A stretch of 64,000 nucleotides of DNA from Neobacillus cucumis (GTDB taxonomy: Bacteria; Bacillota; Bacilli; Bacillales_B; DSM-18226): assembly GCF_023715505.1 (NCBI RefSeq), contig NZ_JAMBOH010000012.1, forward strand, positions 84,074-148,073, read 5' to 3'. The notes under the pieces are model-generated. The model was not told where the DNA came from. It did no database searches and worked only from the letters and a program-made list of their open reading frames with translations. Below, in pieces: positions 34,932 to 42,438 of this stretch (the stretch's first letter is position 1; the number at the start of each line of letters is the position of its first letter). A program made the position numbers and the translations under genes.

Positions 34932-35609
34932 ATGTGCGGCCGTTTCACATTAACAGCAACGATTGAAGAGATCATCGATCGTTTTGATATCCAATCCTTC
35001 CTTAACGAGGAGTTGTTTGCTCCAAGTTATAATATTGCCCCCTCCCAGTTAGTTCTGGCTGTCATCAATGATGGATCGTCAAACCGGATGGGCTTTTTAA
35101 AATGGGGCCTTATCCCTCCTTGGGCGAATGATCCTTCGATTGGCAATAAAATGATTAATGCTAGAGCGGAAACGCTTACCGAGAAACCGAGTTTCCGTAA
35201 TGCTTTTAAGAAAAAACGCTGTTTAGTGATCGCGGACAGTTTTTATGAATGGAAACGGCATAGTGATAAAACGAAGACACCAATGCGGATTACATTAAAG
35301 TCCAATGAATTATTTGCCATGGCTGGGCTCTGGGAAGGTTATATGGCACCTGACGGAAAAGTACTCTATTCCTGTTCTGTCATTACAACGGGGCCCAATG
35401 GATTAATGAAAGACATTCATGATCGGATGCCGGTCATTTTAAATCGGCAAGATGAACCTACCTGGCTCAACCCAGACATTACCGATCCAAATAGCTTGAA
35501 ACCTCTGCTGATTCCATTCGATGAAAATTTAATGGACACATATGAGGTTTCGTCCTTAGTGAATTCGCCTAAGAATAACTCAATTGAGCTTATCCAAAAA
35601 ATTTGTTAA
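34932..35609 (+). CDS. SRAP-domain protein (HMCES/YedK family)
   Basis: 225 residues. It begins MCGRFTL, where Cys2 becomes the N-terminal catalytic residue that links covalently to abasic sites in single-stranded DNA. Other SRAP signatures: SYNIAPSQ near residue 37, INARAETL near 78, FYEWKR near 105 and HDRMPVIL near 162 (catalytic His). The family shields abasic sites during replication; B. subtilis has several (YoqW, YoaM). The ATG has GAGGTG seven bases upstream. Confidence 0.93.
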   Translation: MCGRFTLTATIEEIIDRFDIQSFLNEELFAPSYNIAPSQLVLAVINDGSSNRMGFLKWGLIPPWANDPSIGNKMINARAETLTEKPSFRNAFKKKRCLVIADSFYEWKRHSDKTKTPMRITLKSNELFAMAGLWEGYMAPDGKVLYSCSVITTGPNGLMKDIHDRMPVILNRQDEPTWLNPDITDPNSLKPLLIPFDENLMDTYEVSSLVNSPKNNSIELIQKIC

Positions 35610-35710
35610 GACCTATTTTTTGAAAATTTTTTTAAAATGGACATGTTCACTACATGCACGTACAAGCACCAACATATGATGTACTAACCCATAAAAGTTT
35701 TCCTTCTTTC

Positions 35711-35741
35711 GAAAGTGGCAGACCCACTTTCTTTTTTTTTT
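35711..35741 (+). terminator. Terminator of the SRAP gene
   Basis: GAAAGTGG / CCACTTTC with a five-base loop followed by ten T. Confidence 0.9.
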
Positions 35742-35828
35742 GATTTAACGGGAATGTTCTTATACCTCCCTTATTCGAATATATTTAAAGATACAGTAAT
35801 GGGTTTCCTTAGGGAAGGAGGAACAGTC

Positions 35829-36062
35829 GTGTTTTTTATCCCGACAAATGTCAATATCACAAACGTGAAGATTAATAGTCCGGATCACACAAGTGCCGTT
35901 AATTTAGGTCCGACTTTTCTCAAAGGGATCAATGTCTATGGAAAAAAAACGCAAGGATTCGGTCAGCAATTAGCCGATGATACCCTTACCGTTGTTCCAA
36001 TCCATATTGTTTGGGATGATGATGTAGTAGATTCACCTAATATCAAACAGAACTTTCTATAA
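35829..36062 (+). CDS. GerPA/GerPF-family spore germination protein, copy 1
   Basis: 77 residues from a GTG with AAGGAGG eight bases upstream; the frame is open further upstream but has no site there. VNITNVKINSPDHTSAVNLGPTF is the family opening and the acidic end (WDDDVVDSPNIKQNFL) matches the D-x-D-x-x-D-S pattern of copies 2 and 3. GerP proteins are small coat-associated proteins that let germinants reach the inner membrane. This copy is the most divergent of the three (FLKGINVYGKKTQGFGQQ in place of the SYKRNQG segment). Confidence 0.85.
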   Translation: MFFIPTNVNITNVKINSPDHTSAVNLGPTFLKGINVYGKKTQGFGQQLADDTLTVVPIHIVWDDDVVDSPNIKQNFL

Positions 36063-36189
36063 TCTTATAAGTTATAGACTTTGTTAAAGATTATTTTTGA
36101 TTTTAAGCATGTTGATGGATACGCCTGAAACGGAAATCAACACTCATGTTTAACACAGCTGGTTATAAAAATTTCTAGGAGGGATACAC

Positions 36190-36423
36190 GTGAATATTGC
36201 CCCTATGGCCATCAATTTTTTAGGCTTTAAAGTGAATACAGTCGATAATACCTCATTTATTAACCTTGGCCCCAATCAATTCATAGACCAGTTTATGTCT
36301 TATAAAAGAAACCAAGGGGTTGGCGAACAAAATGGTGATTTGTCACCTGTGAACATTCCAATATCATATGTCGTGGATCCTGATTTAACGGACAGCAATA
36401 CTACGAAAAACAGTGTTGTGTAA
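36190..36423 (+). CDS. GerPA/GerPF-family spore germination protein, copy 2
   Basis: 77 residues from a GTG with AGGAGGG upstream. INFLGFKVNTVDNTSFINLGPNQ, then MSYKRNQGVGEQNGD and VVDPDLTDSNTTKNSVV. Strongly similar to copy 3 along its length, indicating local duplication. Predicted soluble and beta-rich. It starts 127 bases after copy 1 and ends 15 bases before copy 3, so copies 2 and 3 form a tight pair. Confidence 0.88.
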   Translation: MNIAPMAINFLGFKVNTVDNTSFINLGPNQFIDQFMSYKRNQGVGEQNGDLSPVNIPISYVVDPDLTDSNTTKNSVV

Positions 36424-36438
36424 AAAGGAGGGATACCG

Positions 36439-36672
36439 TTGATTTTTGCACCAATGAGCGTCAATCTAGGTGACTTGAAAGTCAATGTATTGGACCATGG
36501 CTCCATCTTAAACATGGGACCGAACCAAATGACAGATGTGTTTATTTCCTACAAACGGAATCAAGGATATGGTGAGCAAAATGGTGATATTGCCCCGATG
36601 CTAATTCCGATCTCCTTTTTACTGGATAATGATGTAAGTGACAGCCCAACGGTGAAGAATAGTATTATTTAA
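36439..36672 (+). CDS. GerPA/GerPF-family spore germination protein, copy 3
   Basis: 77 residues from a TTG with GGAGGG six bases upstream. VNLGDLKVNVLDHGSILNMGPNQ, ISYKRNQGYGEQNGD, DNDVSDSPTVKNSII. All three copies in this array use non-ATG starts and have the same length. No other gerP genes (gerPB-E) are in the window, so this resembles the separate ypzD-like family members rather than the gerP operon itself. Confidence 0.88.
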   Translation: MIFAPMSVNLGDLKVNVLDHGSILNMGPNQMTDVFISYKRNQGYGEQNGDIAPMLIPISFLLDNDVSDSPTVKNSII

Positions 36673-36689
36673 TAATAACTCGGCCCATT

Positions 36690-36718
36690 CCCTTTTCCTA
36701 ACCGGAAGGGGGTTTTTT
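36690..36718 (+). terminator. Terminator of the GerP-like array
   Basis: CCCTTTTCC pairs with GGAAGGGGG (two G-T pairs), then TTTTTT. Confidence 0.85.
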
Positions 36719-36730
36719 CTATGCATCCAC

Positions 36731-37168
36731 TTAAATGGAATAATAATAGAAATAATTTACTTCTTTTTTAAAGCCTATTTTTTCATAGAGTCTTTGGGCG
36801 TTGTAGTTATCGTTAGCAGTTTCTAAAAAGAGCCCCTTTGCTCCTGTCTCTTTTGCAAATTCAATCGCTTTTTTTAATAGGTTCTCACCAACGCCCTTTC
36901 CGCGTGCTTCTTTTTTTACATATAAATCATTTAAAATCCATGAACGCTTCATGCTTACACTTGAAAACGATGGATATAGTTGAACAAACCCCAACGGTTT
37001 TTCTCCATCCAATGCAATAAAGGCAAATGATTCATTCTTGCTGATTCTTTCTTTTAAAAATTGTTTTGCCCCCTCTAAATCTGATTCTTGCTTGTAAAAC
37101 GTCCTGTATAAATCAAATAACTCTGTTAATGGATCAAGTTCAGTTAAGCTGGCTTTTTGGATAAACAT
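36731..37168 (-). CDS. GNAT-family N-acetyltransferase
   Basis: 145 residues, AAGGAGG before the ATG. The acetyl-CoA loop ARGKGVGENLLKKAIEFA is near residue 88 and NYNAQRLYEKIGF near residue 122. A compact single-domain enzyme of the ribosomal/antibiotic acetyltransferase type; the substrate is unknown. It converges on the GerP-like array and shares the intervening region. Confidence 0.88.
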   Translation of the reverse strand: MFIQKASLTELDPLTELFDLYRTFYKQESDLEGAKQFLKERISKNESFAFIALDGEKPLGFVQLYPSFSSVSMKRSWILNDLYVKKEARGKGVGENLLKKAIEFAKETGAKGLFLETANDNYNAQRLYEKIGFKKEVNYFYYYSI

Positions 37169-37306
37169 ATTGGTCCTCCTTGTGTTATCTCTAAAATAAT
37201 TATAGCAATTTTTCCCACCTAGTAGATTTTTATTTTAGCAGGAAGGATTATGCCATGTAAATGAAGAATATTTTTTTGAAAGCCATCTTTGTGAGGTGTT
37301 ACAGTT

Positions 37307-37915
37307 GTGGGAATTAAACAGTACAATCTAAGAGAATCAAAGTTTCTTGAGAAGGTAATACCATATGATGACCGACTTGCACCTCTATTCATTCGCAATA
37401 CCTTGTATTCGCTTATTCCTGAGGAGACAAAGCACATTTATGTAGTGGGGATCGGTTCAAATTTAATAAGTGGTGACAGCCTTGGTCCCTTTGTTGGAAC
37501 ATTGCTCCGAAACACTTTTCCTGATCATTTAACGGTATTAGGAAACCTGGAGTGCCCAATGGATGCAACCACCATCATTCCGGAAATGTCACGTCACTCC
37601 TTTCCAAAAAACAGTTTTGTCATTTCGATTGATAGTGTGCTTGGATCGATAGATTTTGTTAACTCAATTGTTTTACGCCGTGGTCCATTGCAGCCTGGCT
37701 TAGGTCTTGGACAAAACCTGCCTCCCATTGGAGACTGTAGTGTCATGGGTGTTGTTCTCACTAATGACGCAGTCCTTGGAAGCGGTTTATTATATACCAA
37801 TCTGCATCTTATTTACACGATGGCTACTAATATTGCAAAAGGGATTTCACTGGCAGTTAGGCAATTCTTTCATTATCCTTCTGACCAACCATTGTTGCTT
37901 GTTAACGGCTGTTAA
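37307..37915 (+). CDS. yyaC: YyaC-type sporulation protein (DUF1256)
   Basis: 202 residues from a GTG with GAGGTG eight bases upstream. YVVGIGSNLISGDSLGPFVG near residue 48 is the hydrogenase-maturation-protease-like loop seen in Gpr/HyaD folds, followed by GNLECPMDA and ISIDSVLG. Length and motifs match B. subtilis YyaC (205 residues), a forespore-expressed protein annotated as a spore protease-like protein; its substrate is unproven. Monocistronic. Confidence 0.9.
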   Translation: MGIKQYNLRESKFLEKVIPYDDRLAPLFIRNTLYSLIPEETKHIYVVGIGSNLISGDSLGPFVGTLLRNTFPDHLTVLGNLECPMDATTIIPEMSRHSFPKNSFVISIDSVLGSIDFVNSIVLRRGPLQPGLGLGQNLPPIGDCSVMGVVLTNDAVLGSGLLYTNLHLIYTMATNIAKGISLAVRQFFHYPSDQPLLLVNGC

Positions 37916-38011
37916 TGCCATTAGGGGATTTGCCATTTAGTGAAAAGTTTGGCTGGGTTCATGATTAGCTTAGTGTTTCTTGGCAGCTTAACTTGCCTAA
38001 AGGTCCCTAAT

Positions 38012-38049
38012 ACAAAAAAAGCCTTGAATGATTCCAAGGCTTTTTTTGT
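38012..38049 (+). terminator. Strong terminator after yyaC
   Basis: Fifteen-base-pair stem (ACAAAAAAAGCCTTG and complement) around an eight-base loop. The interval 37916-38170 holds nothing else. Confidence 0.9.
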
Positions 38050-38170
38050 TTATTAGAGAATTATTAACTTTGTATGATGTGATTTATTCCATTTTCTGGT
38101 TTAAAATACTACATTAATACGATTATATACTTTTGTGTTTTGAGTTGTCATTTTATAATAAAGGCAGAAA

Positions 38171-38749
38171 TTACATTCCACCCATTCCGCTGTGTCCATC
38201 ATGTCCTGGGTATCCACCCATTCCTCCATGTCCATCATGTCCTGGGAATCCACCCATTCCTCCATGTCCATCATGTCCTGGGAATCCACCCATTCCGCTG
38301 TGTCCACCATGCCCTGGGAATCCACCCATTCCTCCATGTCCATCATGTCCTGGGAATCCACCCATTCCACTGTGTCCACTATGTCCTGGGTATCCACCCA
38401 TTCCCCAATGTCCGCCATGTCCTGGGTATCCTCCACCCCAGCCGCCATGCCAGCCATGTCCTGGGTATCCTCCAAAACCACCCATGCCTGGATAGCCTGT
38501 TCCCATTCCACCAAAGCCGCCCATGCCTGGGTACCCTGTTCCCATACCGCCAAAACCACCCATGCCCGGATAGCCTGTTCCCATTCCACCAAAGCCGCCC
38601 GTGCCTGGGTACCCTGTTCCCATACCGCCAAAGCCGCCCATGCCTGGGTATCCTGTTCCCATACCGCCAAAACCGCCCATGCCTGGGAATCCTCCCATAC
38701 TCATGCTGCCATAACCATCCATTCCTGGATATCCACCTGTTCCCATCAT
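38171..38749 (-). CDS. Gly/Met/His-rich repeat protein, probable spore-coat component
   Basis: 192 residues from the first of two tandem ATGs, with AAAGGAG about ten bases upstream. The N-terminal half repeats GGFGGMGTGYPGM (13 residues, about five times); the C-terminal half repeats GGFPGHDGHGGM-type 12-residue units, rich in His and Gly. No signal peptide. Composition and the CATATTCTA promoter suggest a mother-cell-expressed coat or crust protein; the His-rich part could bind metals. No named homologue is recognised. The plus-strand open frames here are shadows of the repeat. Confidence 0.75.
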   Translation of the reverse strand: MMGTGGYPGMDGYGSMSMGGFPGMGGFGGMGTGYPGMGGFGGMGTGYPGTGGFGGMGTGYPGMGGFGGMGTGYPGMGGFGGMGTGYPGMGGFGGYPGHGWHGGWGGGYPGHGGHWGMGGYPGHSGHSGMGGFPGHDGHGGMGGFPGHGGHSGMGGFPGHDGHGGMGGFPGHDGHGGMGGYPGHDGHSGMGGM

Positions 38750-38782
38750 TTCGAGCATCTCTCCTTTATTTAGGTTACAGTC

Positions 38783-38808
38783 TAGAATATGTTTAAACAA
38801 TTAAAAGG
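38783..38808 (-). promoter_or_regulatory. Sigma-K-like promoter
   Basis: Minus-strand CATATTCTA (38791-38783) fits CATAnnnTA exactly; a GC pair 16 bases upstream is an acceptable -35. It ends 33 bases before the start codon of the Gly-rich gene. Confidence 0.5.
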
Positions 38809-38930
38809 CATAGGCAGATGTCTTGGTTTTCTTAAACTAGTTGTCAAAAGGTCACTGTCAAATTAATTCATCTCTAATGCCAGTACCCTTTATTCAATTC
38901 AGTACGATACCGTCTAAGCTAAAAAGAAAA

Positions 38931-38947
38931 GAGCACAGAATGTGCTC
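38931..38947 (-). terminator. Terminator of the SET-domain gene
   Basis: GAGCACA / TGTGCTC with a three-base loop; on the minus strand TTTTCTTTTT follows. Confidence 0.85.
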
Positions 38948-38969
38948 TCTTCCTCGCTCTAATTTTGAA

Positions 38970-39374
38970 TTATGAATGATCTTTCGCCTCACTGGGCTTA
39001 TCTTTATCAAACCATAGTGGTTCATTATCATCCACATCGCCATTATAATTGATTAAGATCTCTTCCCCTGCTTTAATATCCTTATATGCAAAGAAATCAA
39101 AGGTGTGATTTGGAAAGTTTATTTCATATGTTGCATTGGGCTGATAGGAATGGTTAAACAACATACCATAGCCCAAAAGAATGGCGGTGTGATTTATACC
39201 ATATTCAAATGCATAATCTGCCAATAACGTTTTTTCGATATGAATGTGTTCCTCATTAGGATAAGGAAGTACAGGTGCTTGATGTATCAGCTCTCCTTTT
39301 GCAATATCACAAGTCGCAAATACCCCTCTGTTCAATTCTCCATCACTTAGCTTTGATGTTTTTACCTCTATCAT
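38970..39374 (-). CDS. SET-domain protein
   Basis: 134 residues, start ATG 39374 with ATAGGTG upstream (GTG 39383 overlaps that site). A complete minimal SET fold is visible: GRGVFA-like NRGVFATCDIAKGELI, the LLGYGMLFNHSYQPNATYE pseudoknot strand (N-H-S) and FFAYKDIKAGEEILINYNGD. The cofactor-binding N-H-S and the GEE-x-x-x-x-Y tyrosine are kept, so methyltransferase activity on a lysine is plausible. Such small SET proteins occur in Bacilli without known targets. Cytosolic. Confidence 0.88.
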   Translation of the reverse strand: MIEVKTSKLSDGELNRGVFATCDIAKGELIHQAPVLPYPNEEHIHIEKTLLADYAFEYGINHTAILLGYGMLFNHSYQPNATYEINFPNHTFDFFAYKDIKAGEEILINYNGDVDDNEPLWFDKDKPSEAKDHS

Positions 39375-39468
39375 ATTAATCACCTATTTGCTCTTTCTTA
39401 AAAAAGATTTATCATTATTAAGCTTGCCAGACTAGTGACAAGAAAGCAAATACTTTTTATACCATTTT

Positions 39469-39481
39469 GGTGCCTGTCACC
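39469..39481. repeat. GGTGCCTGTCACC palindrome
   Basis: Short palindromic element in the gap before the unknown gene at 39595. The same sequence occurs twice in inverted orientation near 44145-44202. Confidence 0.6.
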
Positions 39482-39594
39482 ATTTAGTAGGTTTCTAAAG
39501 TGTTAACTTTGTTTTTAAGTCTGCCTTTGTATGGTCATATTCTTGACTTCCCCAACATATTATAGAATATACGTTCGTATAGGAGGATGGCAGC

Positions 39595-39999
39595 ATGGTT
39601 AACAACAATAAGACCTTGATAACAGGTGAAATGTTACGTAGGTATTACGAACTAAATAAACAGAAAAAAGAAATTGAGCTTGAAATGAATGAATTAAAGG
39701 ATGCTTTTCAAAGTTATTTTAATCAACTAGTTGGTACCCAGCAAAAAGGCGAAATGACGGTTAGCGGGTTCAAGCTCCAAAGACAAATCCGAAAAATAGA
39801 AAAATTTCTTGAGGTGGATACCGTTAAAAGGCTAGAAGAATTGCAGATGACAGATCTCATTCAGGTAATCAGAAGGCCGGATGATTCGAAAATAAAAGCA
39901 GCTCTTGAGTTGGGATTATTAACGCATACTCACTTAGACGGCTGTGTAACAACGAGTTATACCCCTGCCATTTCAGTTAAACCCGTTACGCCTAGATAA
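39595..39999 (+). CDS. Unknown coiled-coil protein
   Basis: 134 residues, ATG with AGGAGG six bases upstream. Residues 8-45 are strongly helical and charged (NKQKKEIELEMNELKDAFQ), a likely coiled coil. A short basic segment follows (VSGFKLQRQIRKIEKFL), then a C-terminal helix and a Thr/Pro tail. No signal peptide or membrane span. Not recognised as a named family; the layout recalls small DNA-binding or phage Gp157-like proteins but nothing decisive. Genuine because of the ribosome site and codon use. Confidence 0.75.
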   Translation: MVNNNKTLITGEMLRRYYELNKQKKEIELEMNELKDAFQSYFNQLVGTQQKGEMTVSGFKLQRQIRKIEKFLEVDTVKRLEELQMTDLIQVIRRPDDSKIKAALELGLLTHTHLDGCVTTSYTPAISVKPVTPR

Positions 40000-40020
40000 G
40001 AGTTAAAAATATAGGTACAA

Positions 40021-40200
40021 AAGTGCAAGCGCCTTGAACAGCCCCGATAAGCATAAGTCGCTCAGGGAAGGAAGGCGTTCTTTGCCTTCCTTCCCTGAGT
40101 GGCTGTAGACCATCGAGGGGCTAGGCGCTGGAACTTGACGTCGATTGTCCGTTTTTTAATAGTTATTCAAAAGCGAAAATTTTATAATTTCCTTAACAAC
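40021..40200. repeat. Dispersed intergenic repeat with long hairpin, copy B
   Basis: Same family and orientation as copy A, about 85 percent alike. CGCTCAGGGAAGGAAGGC folds onto GCCTTCCTTCCCTGAGTG. It ends with the GCGAAAATTTTATAATTTCC segment shared by all copies and abuts a terminator. Confidence 0.85.
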
Positions 40201-40206
40201 AACGAA

Positions 40207-40234
40207 AAAAGAGCTTGGGCGACCAAGCTCTTTT
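40207..40234. terminator. Bidirectional terminator
   Basis: AAAAGAGCTTGG / CCAAGCTCTTTT with a four-base loop. Confidence 0.9.
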
Positions 40235-40245
40235 AAAAATGGTAT

Positions 40246-40599
40246 CTATACTTTTTCACTTACCGTTATACGGTCTTCCATTCTTTTTAGAATATAGCAG
40301 GTGCCATCTTCAGCAAAGTATAAGCATGTACCTTGTGTAACATTAAAATTGACATTCTTTTTATCATAAATTAACTTCTTTACCTTAACGAATTGTTCAA
40401 CTAATTCATTGTCAGGATTGTAAATAATCCCTGTATCTCCTTGTGTTGTAACAAATCCTTTTGGGTCGCGCTTCCGTTCCGGCTTCAATTCAGCAGACCA
40501 GCTAGCATTTAAAAGAACAGAACCGGCATTGAATTTCGACTTTCTGGTTTGGATGGACCAAGTTTTCCGGCAATTACAGCGGTATATTTTGAATTTCAT
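40246..40599 (-). CDS. Unknown basic protein
   Basis: 117 residues from ATG 40599 with AAGGAA nine bases upstream; the frame is open upstream but has no better start. The N-terminus has two cysteines (YRCNCRKTW), perhaps half a zinc site. The middle is basic (ELKPERKRDPKGF) and the end strand-rich with a C-x-n-C pair (TCLYFAEDGTCYILKRM). No membrane span. Family not recognised. Confidence 0.7.
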   Translation of the reverse strand: MKFKIYRCNCRKTWSIQTRKSKFNAGSVLLNASWSAELKPERKRDPKGFVTTQGDTGIIYNPDNELVEQFVKVKKLIYDKKNVNFNVTQGTCLYFAEDGTCYILKRMEDRITVSEKV

Positions 40600-40731
40600 C
40601 ACCCGATTCCTTCTTCCTTTGATGATTGTAATTGTAAAATTCAAAATAAAGTCACTGTAATTATATTAATCACATGGGTAAATTATTAGTACTCCGCCCA
40701 TTTTGTTAGCCAGTTAAAAGGGTGCTCCCCT

Positions 40732-41256
40732 CTATACCTCTATTTGTTGATTAACGTTTGCCGTTTCTTCGTCCTCTCCCCAGCCTTTGCATACATCTAC
40801 CCACTCCTTAGCACCAGAGTATTCAAATAATTCTTCCTTCGTTAACTCAATGGCGGAGTTGGTGCTGCCGCATGCCGGAAAAACCGTCGTAAATCGCTGC
40901 ATGGAAATATCCAGGTAGACCTCTAGGTCGTTTTTTAACCCAAACGGGCAAACGCCTCCAATTGCATGTCCTGTTTGGTCAAGCACCTCTACCGGCGACA
41001 GCATACGAGCTTTATAGCCAAAGAATTCGCGGAATTTCTTATTATCAATCTTTGCATCACCGGCCGCAACAATTAATATGGCCTTTTCCTCCGACCCACG
41101 AAAGGATAATGTTTTAGCAATTCGTGCAGGACTTACACCGATCGTTTCAGCTGCTTGGTCCACTGTTGCACTGGATGTTTCAAATTCCATTACATCCTGC
41201 TCCCGGTTCCACTGTTCTAAATGCTTCTTAACACTTTCAAATGACAAATTACTCAT
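40732..41256 (-). CDS. YbaK/EbsC-type aminoacyl-tRNA deacylase
   Basis: 174 residues; ATG 41256 with AAGGAAAGG upstream is the start, while the longer open frame above it has none of the features of coding DNA. The family motifs are SSATVDQAAETIGVSPARIAKTLSF, AAGDAKIDNKKFR and HAIGGVCPFGLKNDLEVYLD, with the conserved Lys in AKTL. These proteins hydrolyse mischarged tRNA (typically Cys-tRNAPro or Ala-tRNAPro). B. subtilis YwhH is the likely counterpart. Confidence 0.88.
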   Translation of the reverse strand: MSNLSFESVKKHLEQWNREQDVMEFETSSATVDQAAETIGVSPARIAKTLSFRGSEEKAILIVAAGDAKIDNKKFREFFGYKARMLSPVEVLDQTGHAIGGVCPFGLKNDLEVYLDISMQRFTTVFPACGSTNSAIELTKEELFEYSGAKEWVDVCKGWGEDEETANVNQQIEV

Positions 41257-41385
41257 CCTTTCCTTAATTTTCAATATTAAAATAATAACATACTTTATCA
41301 GATTAAAGAGAATAGACAGCTTATTATGAATGTTCAAGAAAAAAATTGGGGAGTCGCAAGGACAGTAATTCTTTAGATAAGAAAA

Positions 41386-41411
41386 AAAGCAGAACCAAAA
41401 TGGCCTGCTTT
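41386..41411 (-). terminator. Terminator of the YeeI-like gene
   Basis: AAAGCAG / CTGCTTT with a 12-base loop, then TTTTCTTATC on the minus strand. Confidence 0.75.
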
Positions 41412-41417
41412 CATGCA

Positions 41418-42137
41418 TTATTCACCGAGATCAACGTTATGATATACGCGCTGAACATCTTCTAAATCTTCTAGTACATCGATCATTTTTTCGAATTTCA
41501 CTAATGCTTCACCATCAAGTGTTACCTCGTTTTGTGGAAGCATCGTTAATTCTGCTACAGTAAAATCAGTAATACCAGCTTGCTTAAAGGCTTCCTGGAC
41601 AGCATGGAATTGATCTGGCTCTGCATAAACGATTACTTGCTCATCTTCTTCTAATATGTCACGTACATCCACATCTGCTTCCATTAATAGTTCAAGAACA
41701 TCATCTGATGATTTTCCTTCTACACCAATGACAGCTGTTGCATCAAACATATAGGAAACAGAACCGCTGACTCCCATATTTCCACCGTTTTTTCCAAAAG
41801 CAGCGCGGACATCTGCAGCGGTACGGTTTACGTTATTGGTTAGGGCATCTACAATAACCATTGACCCGTTTGGACCAAAGCCCTCATAACGAAGTTCTGT
41901 ATAGCTTTCTTCTGAACCACCCTTGGCTTTTTCAATGGCACGGTCAATAATATGTCTTGGCACATTGTAAGTTTTAGCACGCTCTAGTACAAATTTTAAC
42001 GCTTGGTTGGACTCTGGATTTGGTTCACCACTCCGAGCAGCTACATAAATTTCAACACCAAATTTTGCGTAAATACGGCTTGTATTGGCATCTTTTGAAG
42101 CTTTCTTTTCTTTAATATTGTTCCATTTACGTCCCAT
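41418..42137 (-). CDS. yeeI: YebC/PmpR-family protein (YeeI-like)
   Basis: 239 residues, as in B. subtilis YeeI. Opens [20 protein letters not shown] and keeps [43 protein letters not shown] and [18 protein letters not shown]. The start at 42137 has GAGAGTG upstream. The family has been described as DNA-binding regulators and, more recently, as factors that relieve ribosome stalling at proline tracts; which holds for this member is unknown. Cytosolic. Confidence 0.93.
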   Translation of the reverse strand: MGRKWNNIKEKKASKDANTSRIYAKFGVEIYVAARSGEPNPESNQALKFVLERAKTYNVPRHIIDRAIEKAKGGSEESYTELRYEGFGPNGSMVIVDALTNNVNRTAADVRAAFGKNGGNMGVSGSVSYMFDATAVIGVEGKSSDDVLELLMEADVDVRDILEEDEQVIVYAEPDQFHAVQEAFKQAGITDFTVAELTMLPQNEVTLDGEALVKFEKMIDVLEDLEDVQRVYHNVDLGE

Positions 42138-42336
42138 TCTGAACACTCTCTTTCCAAATTGAATCTGCCAAAATGCTTATAATGAAAATTGCTTTTTTTT
42201 CAATATAAATAATTTTGAAGTTCATACGATTTATTCTGACTAGAATACAACATAAATTTTATGCTGTGTTCATGCACAAATAATATTATACATTAAAAGT
42301 TGCGTTTGTTAAGTATCCTGCTATGTAAAAAGCTAA

Positions 42337-42368
42337 AAAAGACCATTCCAACGAGTGAATGGTCTTTT
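42337..42368 (-). terminator. ilvA terminator
   Basis: Twelve-base-pair stem AAAAGACCATTC / GAATGGTCTTTT; T run on the minus strand. Confidence 0.88.
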
Positions 42369-42371
42369 GAT

Positions 42372-42430
42372 ACGTCCAGCTCTAACGCCTAGGTGCTCGG
42401 GGTCAAGCTCCTGGTCAAGACGCTTCAGCT
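42372..42430. repeat. Fragment of the dispersed repeat family
   Basis: ACGTCCAGCTCTAACGCCTAGGTGCT with the GCGTTAGAGCTGGACGT core in inverted orientation relative to copy A, ending near GCTTCAGCTTTTG. A truncated terminal piece. Confidence 0.55.
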
Positions 42431-42438
42431 TTTGTTCT

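Noticed and set aside
38140..38796. Three further open frames over the Gly-rich repeat gene
   Set aside because: They come from the period-3 repeat and lack ribosome sites.
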